A stretch of DNA of 46,199 bases from Dissophora ornata (GCA_025201705.1 MU616749.1:1-46199); one strand, 5' to 3'. Numbered from the stretch's first letter, positions 1-11,863 are shown. Made by a program: numbers and translations. The notes: generated by a model not told the origin, from the sequence alone.

Positions 1-3000
1 TTGGGACATTTTGTCGACGGGAATGGTGCGGTCATCTAGGACAAAGGCGTAATGCATTTGCCATATTCCTTGGAGGCCATATGCGATCAGCTGGGACTCT
101 GTAAGGTGGTGTCGGTATTGGGGCTTTATGGTTATGCGGGGCCGTGTCCACTGAATTAGGGCACAGAGGTCTCGGTCGCTCCAGATAGACTTGGTAGTGA
201 GGTCCGTGAGGTAAGTAACCCAGGTCTGGCGTTTGGTAGGGCATAAGAAGAGCATATGGTCCTTGTCTTCCGTTGCCCAACCACATTGACAGCAAGCAGG
301 ACTGGGAGCGCGTTTCCATTTGAAGTGCATCACTTCTGCTGTAGCCAGCTTGTTGTGGATGGCTCTCCACCATATTGTCCGAGCAGAGTGTGGGATTGTC
401 GCTCTCCAAAACTTTTTCCAGTCAGCACTACGTCCAAGTTTCTCGACTGTGGAGGCCGGGGCTTGGAAGAATGCCCGTATATTCTTGGAGGTGGCCGTGT
501 CCAGAGTGATTTTCTTGCGCGGTGGTGTCATGGAGGGGTGGTGCAGTCGGATGTCCAAAATGCGTTGCGCTGTATCATCTCCAGCATCTATCCATGGGTG
601 TAAGGTCGCGGCGTATACTCTGGCTTCCATGTTAAAGGTATTTCTACGTATTAGTCGCCTCACTGACGGGCTAATGCGGATGGAGATTTGTCTTGTTTGA
701 GGGTCATAACGGAAGACTTCTCCAACCGTGTATCGGGTACAGTCTCGCGGGGGAGGGAGTGGTTGTATCCACCAGTAGAGCGGCGTGGCCAAGAAGGTCT
801 CTGACGGAAGGAGAGCGTACGGATCTAGAGGGTCGTTGACTGATATTCTGGGGAGCCGATGAGCAGCTTTTAGTAGTATCCGCAAGGACTCTATTCTGTT
901 GACGGATCGGTGTACTGCAGGTTGAAAGGGCGCAATGATGCTTGACAGGGGGTTAGGTAGCTCCGAGTAAGTTCTCAGCAGGGTGAGAAGGATCGATCTA
1001 CCGAGACTAGGAGTAGGAGACACCATGTTGCGCAAGTGTTTGAGTTGGAAGGCCATAGTCTGGATAGAAACGTCAATCACACCCAAGCCGCCTTGCAGTC
1101 GCGGTAAGCATATGGTGCGCCAGGACGCAGTAGGCTTGAAAGCACAACAGAATCGCCGGACGCGGGTTTGGACTTTCTGGAGAAAGGACTTGGAGGGTTG
1201 CGCGACCCAGAGCACATGCCACAGCTTGGAAAGGGCCAAAGAGTTGACAATGGTGCCACGTCCTAAAACTGAAAGAGAGCGTTGACTTTGGATATGTAGG
1301 CAGCGATCGATTTGTTTGCGGCAGATTGGGACTGGGTAACCAAGGTAGCGAAGATAGCCAGGCGAATTTTCGTCGTGCCAGCTAATGGAGGCGGAGTGCA
1401 GTGCCTGTACCAGATCATTGTCGGGGGACCTCGTTATAGGGAAGGCGATGGTTTTGGACAGGTTGACCTTGGCATTCGCTGCTCGGCCATAGAGGTCTAG
1501 GTTAGAACGGAGTGCGTGCCACTCTTCTTCCGATTGCAAAAAAGACAGGAGGTCGTCGGCGTAGGCGAGCAGTTTCAGAGGCCGTTCTGGTTCCGGTAGA
1601 TGGCAGCCTGATATGCGATTGTCGGCCAGAATGGTTTGTAGGAGCGGCTCAAAGGCGATATTGTAGAGGAGAGGAGAGAGAGGGTCTCCTTGGCGTAGCC
1701 CCCGTCTCTGAGTGAAGGGCTCTATAATGTGTCCGTTAATGTTCAGAGAGATTTGCGTCTCAAAAAACAAGGTGCTTAGACGTAAAATAAAGGCTTCAGA
1801 GAATCCCATTGCTCGAAGAGTACCCTGAAGGTATCCAGGGTGGACCCTGTCATAGGCCTTTTCCTGGTCCAAGAGTAAGCCCACTTGATGACCTCCCTGA
1901 GCTTTACAGTGATCCATGATACTGGCAAGGGCTAAGCCGTTATCTGCGATGAAGCGGCCATGTACAAAACCAGTTTGGTAAGGTGTGATGAGCCGTGTAA
2001 GGCAGGGCCGTAGCCTATTCGCAAGGAGCTTTGTGAATAGTTTCGCGTCACAGTTGATGGGAGACAATGGGCGCCAGTTGGCTAAGAGGTCTGTATCTCC
2101 TTTCTTGAACAACAGGACCATGGTAGTGTGAAACCACGACTTTGGAAAGGCCCCGTTGGCGAGAGCGTCGTTTACGACTTGCAGCAGAAGGTCCGCAGTG
2201 GATCGATGAGTCAGCAAAAGAGAGTAGAGTTCAAAAGGTAAGCCATCTTGTCCTGGGGACCTTCCGCGAGGGGAGTGGTCTACCAGAGTCTCCAAGCCTT
2301 CCATGCTGATAAAAGCCAACAAGGAATCATTGTCATCCTGTGTCAATTTTGGGCGCGTCGATATTGACTGTAGGAGAGTGGAAGTGGCCTCTGGGTCTGT
2401 TGGTTCGGGAGTGTAGAGGTCCATGTAGAAACGACGACAATACTGTCCCATCGCCTCAGAATTCGTGTGGGTTGCACCTTCAGCAGCATCTCTCAGAGAC
2501 ATTATTGCTCTTTTCTGGTGACGCTGTCTGATAGCCCGAAAAAAATATTGGTTGCTTCTCTCTCCCTTCTCTATCCACCGGAGTCCAGCTCTCAGCGCCA
2601 GTCCTTCTAGTCGGGCTTCTGAAAGTGTTTGGAGTGTATGCTCAAGCGTGGCCAGGTCATCTTGAATCAGGACCACCAGCGGGTCGTCCTGGGCGTTGGC
2701 TATCTCCTCCTGCTCCAAGAGCTCCAATCGGCGACTTTGGAGACGCTGCTCTTCAGAAACGGTGCGTTTGTTGTGCAGAATAGAAAATGAGATACACGCC
2801 GATTTCACCTTTTTCTTGGTTCGGTCCCAGTGTTGCTGAGGCGATTCCGAAGCCTTTGGGTAGGAAACCACGTCCAGGGCCGAACGGAGGTAGGATTGGA
2901 ATTCAGGCAGTCGCATGAGGGAAGTGTTGAAGCACCAGGATCCCTTTCCTCGTTTGATCCGTGCCGTAGGTTTGATCGAGACAGACAAGAGGTCATGGTC

Positions 3001-3668
3001 CGAGTGGTTACAGGCATATGTCTGCGACGGGTTGGAGCAATCTCGTGCGAGATCTGGCGAGAGGAACATATAGTCGATGGTCGATTGGCTTGTTGTGACC
3101 TGTGGAAGAAAGTAGGCAGGGGGGATTGACGAGAGCCCAAGATACAATCTATCATGTTGCGTCGAACCCAGTCTTGGAGGGCTGGATAGCGATTTGATTC
3201 ATGATGTCGCATATTGAAATCGCCCAGTAGGATTGCTTGTGGAGGAGTGGGGCCTGCGAAGAAAGGCAGTTGTAGTAGGTTGCGGAAGAACCGTTCACGC
3301 GGACGGTGTTGGGCCGGGGCGTAGACGGTACATACTGTTAAAGGCAGGACGAGGTTGGCCGATTGGATCGAGGCCACTATCGTTCTGCGGTCGGTTGAGA
3401 TTGAGTGGGTTTGAAAAGATAGATCGGGTTGACGGAGAAGAAGAGCGCAAAATGGAGTCCATATAGCATCGTGGGCCCCAAAGGAACTCTTCAATCTGTC
3501 TAAAACGGCGGTGTCAAGAGGTGTGTCGGTATCGAATTGCAGTTCCTGAAGTACAATTATGTCCCATTTCTGGTCTTTCCGGCAGCGATGGAACACAGAA
3601 AACTCCTTGCCAGATACAGAACGCATCTTGCTGATGCCCCTAACATTTAAAGTGGCTAACTTTAACAT
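1..3668 (-). pseudogene. LINE ORF2, endonuclease plus reverse transcriptase, one frameshift, truncated by the window edge
   Basis: Starts at the ATG at 3668. The N-terminus is an APE-type endonuclease, with an LNVRG start, a catalytic Glu in LQELQFD and a GDFN motif. The TIDYMF and SDHDLL motifs that end the domain lie in another frame, so a one-base deletion-type (-1) shift sits between about 3075 and 3160. From there the frame (codon low coordinate = 1 modulo 3) appears open to base 1. It holds reverse-transcriptase motif A (DQEKAYDRV, 1843-1869), motif B (GLRQGDPLSP, 1672-1701), the catalytic YADD (1552-1563) and a C-terminal CX2C...HX4C-like finger (CQCGW...HMLFLC, about 246-300). No RNase H is visible before the edge. 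The shift could also be a sequencing error. Confidence 0.88.
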
Positions 3669-3673
3669 GGGGA

Positions 3674-5101
3674 TTATTTCTGGGTAAGGGCCTTTTGGCT
3701 CCTAATCCGTACGGAGGAGCGTAGAGGCTTTATTGTCCTGGCGTCATCTAAATCCTTGGTGTACGGCGTATTATACCGTCTTGACCTAGGACTAAGAAAT
3801 TTCTTGGCCGTCTGAATGAAAGTATTCGATGTTGTGGGGTCCCCGGAGGATGTTGCGGAGGACTTGTTTGAGCTGGTTGAGCGGCGGGACCGGACCGTTT
3901 GCCATGTCAGCGAGGTAGCAGAGTCTTCGCCACCGGAGGATACCATCTCCGCGTCCGGAGATTGGTCCAATGTGGACAGTTGGCTAGGGAAGTTGTCTGT
4001 TTGGGAGTCCTCGCTTGGGGCCGCCTGAGCAGGAGGAGGGATTGAGTCTTGACTCGGCATTTGGGAGTGTGTAACCACGGGAGAGAGTTCTCGCTCGTCC
4101 AGCGATTCATCGTCAGCCATGTCACTCAAGTTTTTTATGTCTGTGGTACTGGGGAATAGGGCGGCTGGTTCCTCTGGCACGACTGGATCATGTGGTGCTA
4201 CCGAGTCTGTTGGGGAAGCTGGCGTTGCTTGTGCATCTGGGATTGTTGGCACGGCTTGGACATCGGGGGACGTTCCTGCCCTTGCTGGTAGTTGCGTAGG
4301 TTGGTCCTGGGAGGTGTTTCCCGGGGGGCCTGGTGGGGCTCTGGCCGCCATCCTGCGGCCTCGTTCTCCATGGCGAGCACAGGTGGGGGCCTGGTGACCG
4401 TTGACGCGGCACAGGGAGCAATAGAGTCGTAGACGCACCGGGCAGTGGACGACGCTATGTCCTGTGTTCTTACAGAAGTTGCATTGAGGATTGTCATGTT
4501 TGGTGATTTTGAGGTCTCGATTATCCCAGAGCTGGGCCACCAGAGACTCCGGCACCGGGGGCTTTCCGGCTTCTTCGCAGAGGTGCACGTACACTCCTTC
4601 AGAGAAGAGGGTCACACTGCTGGTTTTTGCTGTGGGAAGTGCGATCTTTGCCACTGTGCCATAGGCAGCGAAGGCATCGATTAGAGCAGCTGAGAGGCGC
4701 TGTCTCCAGTTGTCTTCTGGCGAATAGTCAATGCCATGAACAAACAGACGTTGCATGGAGATGTTGGCCGGGGTGGCAGAGTAGGCGGAGATCTGCACGC
4801 CATCCAGTGTGATAGGTCTGGCGAGTGCCTGCTCAACATCCGCATTGTTGTGGAAGCAGACCGTAACGTAGCGGCCAATGGTGGTGTCGGATTTTGCCAC
4901 GTAGAGTAGCGGGTTACCCACTTGCTGGTTGACAGCTTCCATCAGCCTCAAGGGGGGAATGGTATTGGGAATATTGGTGTAAGTCACGGAGGGGCGTGAG
5001 ATGTTGGTGGTGGGGACTTTGGATTGATGGGCATATCGACCAAGTTCCGTGTGGGTGTAAAGTTCTGTCTGATAGAAGTTGGGTTTGGTGGTTCTCAGCA
5101 T
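3674..5101 (-). CDS. LINE ORF1, Gag-like zinc-knuckle protein
   Basis: A 475-residue protein that should bind the element's RNA in the retrotransposition particle. In its middle it has two CCHC knuckles, each with the pattern CX2CX4HX4C (beginning CNFC and CSLC). Upstream is a globular part and downstream a long Pro/Ser/Thr/Gln-rich low-complexity tail. The ATG at 5101 is the first in frame. The frame stays open and proline-rich upstream without an ATG, so translation could start elsewhere. The stop at 3674-3676 lies five bases before the ORF2 ATG, in a different frame, which suggests coupled reinitiation for ORF2. Confidence 0.85.
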   Translation of the reverse strand: MLRTTKPNFYQTELYTHTELGRYAHQSKVPTTNISRPSVTYTNIPNTIPPLRLMEAVNQQVGNPLLYVAKSDTTIGRYVTVCFHNNADVEQALARPITLDGVQISAYSATPANISMQRLFVHGIDYSPEDNWRQRLSAALIDAFAAYGTVAKIALPTAKTSSVTLFSEGVYVHLCEEAGKPPVPESLVAQLWDNRDLKITKHDNPQCNFCKNTGHSVVHCPVRLRLYCSLCRVNGHQAPTCARHGERGRRMAARAPPGPPGNTSQDQPTQLPARAGTSPDVQAVPTIPDAQATPASPTDSVAPHDPVVPEEPAALFPSTTDIKNLSDMADDESLDERELSPVVTHSQMPSQDSIPPPAQAAPSEDSQTDNFPSQLSTLDQSPDAEMVSSGGEDSATSLTWQTVRSRRSTSSNKSSATSSGDPTTSNTFIQTAKKFLSPRSRRYNTPYTKDLDDARTIKPLRSSVRIRSQKALTQK

Positions 5102-5200
5102 GTCTGAGTACCGAGGTGCGTTGGCGCCAGTGGGGGGTCTTTGGGGGGGATGGGGTCTGGGGGTCGAGTTGCATTGCTTCGAGATGGTTCGCCATTTTGA

Positions 5201-5398
5201 ATTCGAGATGTCATGATGGAAAGAGTCTACAAGGATACGTTACGTAACGACAAGATTGGCGAAACCACGATTTCGTTGGATCGGGTCTTTGCCACGGGTA
5301 GTGTCCCAGCCCAGGACTACAAGCTTCCCAAGTGGCTAGGCTTTTCTGACAACGGCTCTGTCAACCTCCAGATGCAGTTTATCGAAGACCGCTCTTAA
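5201..5398 (+). pseudogene. C-terminal fragment of a C2-domain protein, cut off by the LINE
   Basis: The last ~60 codons of a C2-domain protein, open from just after an in-frame TGA at 5198-5200. Visible C2 features are the KDTLRNDKIGE segment (calcium-loop/strand region) and the family ending with LPKWLGF and VNLQMQF before the stop at 5396-5398. C2 domains of this size usually bind phospholipid. The first half of the domain should lie immediately upstream, but that space is taken by the LINE in opposite orientation, so the gene is probably split, with its 5' part left of the window. Alternatively this is a natural last exon with an unrecognised acceptor. No splice acceptor is obvious. Confidence 0.6.
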
Positions 5399-5611
5399 AA
5401 AAACACTCTTCCGAGGACCTCTTCTCACTTTTATGTAGTGTGCGATTAGCAAATAAATTCTCTTTGAAGAGCGCAGAGAAAGTCGCGTATGTCACCACAC
5501 GGCAGAGGAGATTGTGAGCGACACATGTGCAGACTGTCGGTCCTCCCTAGATTGTAGTCCACTCCTTTCCAAATAATGCAGCAACGATTTAATTCATTCC
5601 GATTATATTGT

Positions 5612-7334
5612 TTAGATCTTGCTAGTGCGAAGGTTCTGAACAGCCTGGAACCTCTTCGGCATCTCAACATTGATTCCCATTCCCGTAAACCTTTCCAAGT
5701 TCCTCACAACGTCCTGTGGGAACGGCCACTCTTTTGGATTGCTGACCTGGTCCAATCTAGCCATCTGTGATGCCGACAATGTAAACTCGAGTGCAGCCAA
5801 GTTATCTTCCAACTGCTCCAATGTGCGAGCACCGATCAATGGAGAGGTGATGCCGGGCTTTTGCAGCATCCAGTTCACGGCGACTTGAGCAGGCGTTCTC
5901 TTGCATTCTTGGGCGATCATTTTAACTTCATCGAGGATACGCCAGTTCTTGTCGTCCTTGAAATGGCTGCTGATCTGGCCTTTGCGCTTACTGTCTTTGC
6001 TCTTGGCATCGCGGGTGTGCTTTCCGGAAAGGAATCCTTCAGCAAGGACAGACCAAGGGATAATACCTAGACCATGCTCTGCGCACATTGGTTGGATATT
6101 GGACTCGAGCGAACGGTTCAAGAGGTTGTATCGAGTTTGGAAGCCGATAAATGGAGTCAACCCCCGGAGGTCGGCCATGGTGTTGGCAGCTAGAGATCCA
6201 AGAAAGAGGGGAACGGACCTTTCTGTTAGAGCAAACAGAGTCCCTGCATGAATTCGATTATCGATCACCTGCATGCAATACAAAGTCAATTTGAACAATG
6301 ATTTATCATACAGGAAACAACCCAGCTTGGAGCGTCACTGACTGCGACATAGAGAGCCTTGCCCGATCGAACGACATCGTCGAGGGCGCGCATGACCTCG
6401 TTGATCGGTGTTCTGTACTCCCAGAGATGGACGTACAGGATGTCGACATACCCAGTCCCCAGGCGTCGTAAACTGCCATCGAGGGTCTCAACCAAGTTTT
6501 TGCGCTGATTACCGCCTTTGTGCGGATGAAGATTACAATAGCATTCAGTGTTTAGCCATGCTGTCGCACTACCTCTTATCCATTTTTTCGTGACTTGAAG
6601 ACAATAACATACCGGCGTTGGGGTTAGGTCGGCTATATCTTCCGGCGAGGGCCTCTATCCCGGATGGGTTGACTTTTGAATGTGTAATAGATCGGGGCAT
6701 TAGAGTAGAGACTAAGAACCACGCTTCCCTTGAGGACATATTTGTGATACTTACTCGAGTACTTTGTAGCGACCACGCACGCGCTTCTCTTGTCGGCAAT
6801 GTACTCGCCCAGGAACTTTTCCGAGTCGCCATTGGTATAAATATTGGCTGGTAGTGCCAAAGGGTGTATGTTAGTGACAACGAGGCTAGGGGGGTGTAGG
6901 GCGAGAAGATATAAGACTGCCACGAGCCATTTTACTGTTACCAGTATCGTAAAAGTTGCCGCCTTTCTCGTGGTACGTGTCAAAGATCTTTTTGCAGGCC
7001 TCCTTGTTATTGCCAAACCCCTAATTGATAGTCATGTAGTGTCTATGGTCGTGAGTACTAGTACACTTTCTATCATGTTCAATTGCTCGAGGAAACGCCT
7101 TTACCCATTCTTCACCGAACGTCTATTTGGAAGTGGACAAGGGGGGAGTGGTGCGTGTTAGTTCGCGCTTCGTTGTTGTAGAGAGTTCGGTTGCATTAAT
7201 ACCCAACTTGTTCAGCTTACCATGGTACCAAGTGAAAGAGGACTGACACGGAGTCCGGACTTGCCCAAGAGGACATAGTTGTCCAATGCAGTCAGGGTTT
7301 GATTAATGGCAGAGCTGTCAGAAGTGCCCTTCAT
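5612..7334 (-). CDS. Aldo/keto reductase (seven exons, 375 aa)
   Basis: NADPH-dependent carbonyl reductase of the aldo/keto reductase superfamily (TIM barrel), cytosolic, substrate unknown. Exons on the minus strand: 7334-7221, 7122-7105, 7020-6942, 6847-6755, 6654-6613, 6515-6312 and 6189-5612. All introns are GT-AG and the phases join in frame to 375 residues. The catalytic tetrad is visible: D69 and Y74 (YDTANIY), K99 (ATKY) and H145 (YVH). The N-terminus has the usual LGKSGLRVSPLSLGTM strand, and the C-terminus the cofactor segment with SPLIGARTLEQLEDN. The second exon is only 18 nt (TFGEEW) but restores the family's conserved sequence. The gene is divergent from ADE1, 468 bp away. Confidence 0.92.
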
Positions 7335-7802
7335 GTTGTGTGGATAAAGCTGTTAGGAAATCGAGGTTGGAGGTCGAGAGAGAGAGAAAGAGAAGGAGAA
7401 AGAGAGCGAAGAAGAGAATTGGGGCATGAATAAAGTAGAGACACTTAAGCGAGCCGAATTTTATACACATTACGTATTCTTGATCGCATGGGATGCCGAG
7501 CGTTTGTTGCAGATAGGATCGATCGGCCACCTTTTGAGCACTCGCGCGACCATGGTCGCTTTTTTGTAATAAGCATCCAGTGGAAGTGGAAGTGCAGCAC
7601 AAGCGACAGGACCATGATATCCCTTCCGCGCCAACACACGTTTGTTTGAAAGAAGCTCTGCTGCTTTGCCTGTCCGCTTATCTCTGCCCCGCACTGTGGC
7701 ACTTTCCTTTTTCGCTCTTTTTTTCTCTTCCGTTTTCGTTTTTCGTTCGCCGCCAAAACTTCCCTCTCTCCTTCTTCCCCATACTCCCTCCAGTACATAA
7801 CC
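7335..7802. promoter_or_regulatory. Divergent promoter region AKR / ADE1
   Basis: 468 bp between two start codons pointing away from each other. It holds a GA-rich purine tract at about 7371-7425 and a long pyrimidine tract at about 7690-7770 just before the ADE1 ATG. Such tracts are common near fungal start sites. No specific factor site can be named. Confidence 0.5.
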
Positions 7803-9167
7803 ATGGCTGCCGTTGTCACCACAAGCTGCCCCGATCTCGAGCTGATCGCCCGCGGAAAGGTCCGCGACCTCTACAGGGTCGATGCGAACACCCTCCTCTT
7901 CGTTGCCACCGACAGGATCAGCGCATTCGACGTGATCATGAACAACGTACGGCATTCGACCATGTTTACTTGCCTGATCAGAATCACTTGTATGCGCTAT
8001 GACTCACGTCTTTCCTGCCCCTCCCCCCAATTTCCTTGGGATAAATGGCGTTTTGTGTGTATAGGGCATCACCAACAAGGGAAAGCTCCTCACAGAGATC
8101 AGCATCTTCTGGTTCTCGCACCTCAAGGATGTCTTGCCCAACCATTTGATCACTGCCAACTTTGATGAGATGCCCGACAAGGTCAAGCAGTACCGTGATC
8201 AGCTTGAGGGCCGATCCATGCTCGTCAAGAGTCTGCGTGTGCTCCCAATTGAGTCGATTGTCCGTGGATATATCACTGGTAAGTCACTCGAGGGAGGGGG
8301 AAAACGAGTTACTGGGTTTGCGGTCCATCACTTTGGATAGCGATTGATGCGAACCACTCTTTTTCGTGGGCATGAAGTTGGCACCCGATCTAACCGTCTT
8401 GTCTATCTCAATTGCAATTCACATTATAGGTTCTGCCTGGTCAGAGTACAAGAAGAAGGGGACAGTGTGCGACATTACTCTTCCTAAGGGTATGCAGGAG
8501 AGCCAGGCTTTCCCAGAGCCATTGTGGACTCCCAGCACCAAGGCTGAGATTGGTGACCACGACGAGAACATTCACCCCAGCAAGGTTCCGGCAATCATTG
8601 GCGAGAAGCATGCCGCCGAGATGGCCAAGATCTCTGTCGAGCTCTATACAAAGGCTCGTGATTACGCATTGGAGCACGGCATTATCATCGCGGACACCAA
8701 GTTCGAATTTGGTGTTGATGAGAATGATACCCTCTACTTGATTGATGAGGTTTTGACTCCGGGTAAAAGGCGACGCTCTTATTGATCTGTCTCTGCACTT
8801 TGGCATTAATCGAGCAGGCACTGATGGATATCTCTTCTTTTTTTGGCGTAATCAGACTCTTCCCGCTTCTGGCCTGCCTCAACATACAAGGTCGGCGCTG
8901 GCCAGGACAGGTAAGGATACAAACGGAGATGGCGCCGCCATAACTCATTTGTTGCTGTTGTTGTTGTTGATCTGTTATCCGCCAGAATTTAACTCTTGCA
9001 TTCGTGATTTTGCCAGCTTTGACAAGCAGTACCTCCGCAACTACCTCGAGTCTATTGGATTCGACAAGACCAACGGCATCACCCTTCCCGAGGATGTCGT
9101 TACTGAGACGATGGCCAAGTACCAGGAGGCATACAAGCTGCTTACGGGCAAGGATGCCCAGCTCTAA
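7803..9167 (+). CDS. ADE1: SAICAR synthetase, purine biosynthesis (five exons, 298 aa)
   Basis: Phosphoribosylaminoimidazole-succinocarboxamide synthase, which ligates aspartate to CAIR using ATP in de novo purine synthesis. Exons: 7803-7946, 8065-8278, 8430-8762, 8856-8910 and 9017-9167. They join in frame to 298 residues, close to the ~306 of yeast Ade1. Visible family motifs are GKVRDLY near residue 18, [10 protein letters not shown] near 35, [11 protein letters not shown] across the second splice junction, the ADTKFEFG segment, IDEVLTPDSSRFW across the third junction, and the ending with [12 protein letters not shown]. The start follows a pyrimidine-rich leader and has a CCATGG context. 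The last intron contains a TTG-repeat run. Confidence 0.97.
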
Positions 9168-9492
9168 GCAACGCAACAGCCGTAGATTCTCTACCCTTTG
9201 TAAAAAAAACAAACGTAAAATAAAGCATCGCATTTGAAGAACAGTCCCTTTGAATCACCCCTTTCCAGAGGTTGGTTGCCATCAAAACAATCTTGCCTGC
9301 TTTGCGTTTGCGCCTCTTCTCTGCTGGTCTCGTTCATTTTTGATGCCACAGGACGCGACATTCTCACAGCCATCACAGCCATCAACGGACGACAACGCCA
9401 TCAAAGCATCACTTGTTTTCTATCCACTATACCCAGGAACCTTTATTCAGCCCTACGACTCCCATTCAGATTAAAGTAAAACGATTCTACAC

Positions 9493-11863
9493 ATGGGGCC
9501 ACAAGAGTTGCCGCTGGAGTTTGTCCTCCGTCGCTCTGTGACTGAGGGCGTTGTCAAACCGGACGACCCAGAGCTCGCGCGGCTGCGAGCCTCACGAGAC
9601 AGCAGGAGGTTGCTGTTGAAAGACGAGGATGATTTTCAACGAAATGCCGTACCTTTATCTCAAAACCCTTCTATTTACAACCAAAGGATTGGCCTCCAGT
9701 CCACGATCAGACGCGACCACTCTCCCATATCCCACACCATCAACAACCACCGCAACTCGCCAGCACCGGGACTGGCAGCTGGCTCAGGCTACGGGTTGGA
9801 TGACTATACGACCTCAGAAGAGGAAGACTATGCCGCAGATGACTGCTCTTATGATACTTCAGACAGCGAGGAGGCGATGTACGCCGTCGCACCTAGTCGC
9901 CGTGCTAAGAAGCAGGACTCGAATTTCAGGGGTTCAGAGCAGGCGCATTATGTAGCTCATATCACAGGACGAATAGATCCATGGGAGATGCAGATGCAAA
10001 AGTTGCAGGAGGAAGGAAAGGTAACCAGAAACAGCATTGCAGCATATGTTTTCTCTATTCCTGATTTTGGCGGGTCTAAATGAATCAGTGGAATTCCTAA
10101 TTATCTAATGGACGTTTTTTTATTTATTACCCATGGCCGGGCCGTACATAATAGGAACTAGCACCTGTGATCGCAGAAAGGATTACGAATGATTTCAAGA
10201 ATCTTGAGGAGACACCGACCAAATCGGTTATTACGTGGGCTCGAGATAACGAGGACGTCACTCAACGAATAAAGTCCATGTCCTTGGAGACTGAGGCGAT
10301 CAAGGACAGGCGGAAAAGGGAGGCCGAGGCCAAAAATCAAGCGCTAGCAAAGGATATCGAGAGCTGTTTGGCCAGGATCAAGGAGGAAAGAGATACTGCC
10401 ATCCGAGTTCGAGATGAGGCCCTGAAGCAGGCCCAGATGGAGAAGGAGAGGGTCGCCAAGGAGGAAGAGGAAAAGATAAAGGCTGCGGCAGCTGAGAAGG
10501 AGGCCAAGAGTAAGAGGGCATCAGAGGCTGCAGCCGCGGCCGCGGAAAAGGCGAAGCAGGTGGTAATTGCAGCAGCTGAGAGGGCGTCATCGAATACGAG
10601 CGCTATCTTTGTGAGCGAAGCTGGCAATGCAGAGTACCAAAATTATACAAAAGTGTTGGATCAAATCCGGCAAGTCGTCTTGCCCACAGTTGCCGCCAAC
10701 CCCGCGTTGAAGAAGTACTGTAATAGTGCGAAACGTGAAATGGTGGCAGATCTCGGCCAGTTGGTCAACAAACAAAGCGAAATCTTTCGCGTGGTAAGTA
10801 CGACATCCATTGGCTTGAATTGTTACTTGTGATTGTTTACATTCTAAGAATCGTCCACGTTCTTTCATTGCTGATAGGCAACGGATATTGACAACATCTT
10901 CAAGAGGACGATGCAGTCCCAAAATGAGAACGCGTATATGTGGGTGATGAATTGTACCGCGAAGAAACTAGTGGTAGGTGCAACGCCGTTTTCCACTAAT
11001 AATTTCAATGTCATCCAATGACACTGCTTCTGATGCGCTATCATATCTGCTCTAATCTCATAGAAACAAGCTGAAACCGAGGCGTTGGTCAAGTCAGCGC
11101 CCGTATTTCCCCTTGCCCATGTGGCCGTTCTCTTGTTCAGCAATCATCAGATATTTCTGGATGTCCTCATGGCGCGTTTCGCCAAGAAGTGTCCCTATGT
11201 GACCCCCATGTATATTGCCAAAGGACCGGTATGTCGATAATACCGCTATGACAACCACATCGCATTTGGACGTCTTCCAAAAAATGAATCGCGCTGTTTA
11301 CAGGATATTCATGGCTTTGACCCCAATAGAACGATAGCGCGGACGAATTCATGCAAAAACTCGCCTACAAAAAGACCGGCAGCGGCTGGGAAACGGAGGC
11401 CCAGTATAATGCACGACAGTGCGCTATGTTCACACTGTATTGTGCTATCATGCAAACTACTCCACCAGTTGGACAAAACAAGTATCCGCTCACCCATGGC
11501 TGGACATGGATGGCACGAATCGTGAACATGCCGCCGCGACCGATCACCCCATCCTTGATCACTGTCTTCCTTGAGGTAAGAGAAGTGGCCCCCTGCCGCC
11601 TTGTAAATTGATTATCAAATGTCACTTATTTTTGACACGTTTTTTTTACATGTTCTTTCAAAAATCTACAGGTCTGCGGAAATAGTTACCTGAGGACCTA
11701 TCGGAACCAGGCTGCCAAAGTACTCAAACTTGTTGCGGACGAATTTATTCCGCTGATTCCGCGGCAGGGTGTGGATGGTACAACGCGGTTGAAGACCCTC
11801 CTAGAAGAATATTTTAGAACAGGGAATATCCCTGTTGCCGATGGTCGGGATTACGGTCGATGA
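9493..11863 (+). CDS. GLE1: mRNA export factor Gle1 (six exons, 621 aa)
   Basis: Gle1 sits on the cytoplasmic face of the nuclear pore and, with inositol hexakisphosphate, activates the DEAD-box helicase Dbp5 to release mRNA from export factors. Exons: 9493-10020, 10155-10793, 10878-10973, 11064-11228, 11330-11575 and 11672-11863, all phase 0 (621 residues). The N-terminal ~175 residues are low-complexity and acidic. Residues ~215-330 form a Lys/Glu/Ala-rich coiled coil. The C-terminal half is the Gle1 HEAT-like domain with hallmark segments LGQLVNKQSEIFRV, AKKLVKQAE, FAKKCPYVTPMYI and the TLYCAIMQT region. The first junction relies on acceptor 10153-10154, the choice that keeps frame. ADE1 lies upstream in the same direction and RRP7 converges from the right. 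Confidence 0.93.

Larger units (their letters stand above)
1..5210 (-). mobile_element. LINE retrotransposon, 3' end outside the window
   Basis: Non-LTR retrotransposon read on the minus strand, with a nucleic-acid-binding ORF1 (3674-5101) followed after five bases by an endonuclease/reverse-transcriptase ORF2 that runs off the left edge. The 5' end lies near 5200-5225, where an unrelated plus-strand C2-domain coding sequence begins. The 3' tail and target-site duplication are not in the window. ORF1 is intact and ORF2 has one visible frameshift, so the copy looks young. The exact 5' boundary is an estimate. Confidence 0.9.

Noticed and set aside
9191..9479. Short open frames between ADE1 and GLE1
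   Set aside because: They lie in the 3' and 5' flanks, overlap each other in several frames and have no recognisable domain.
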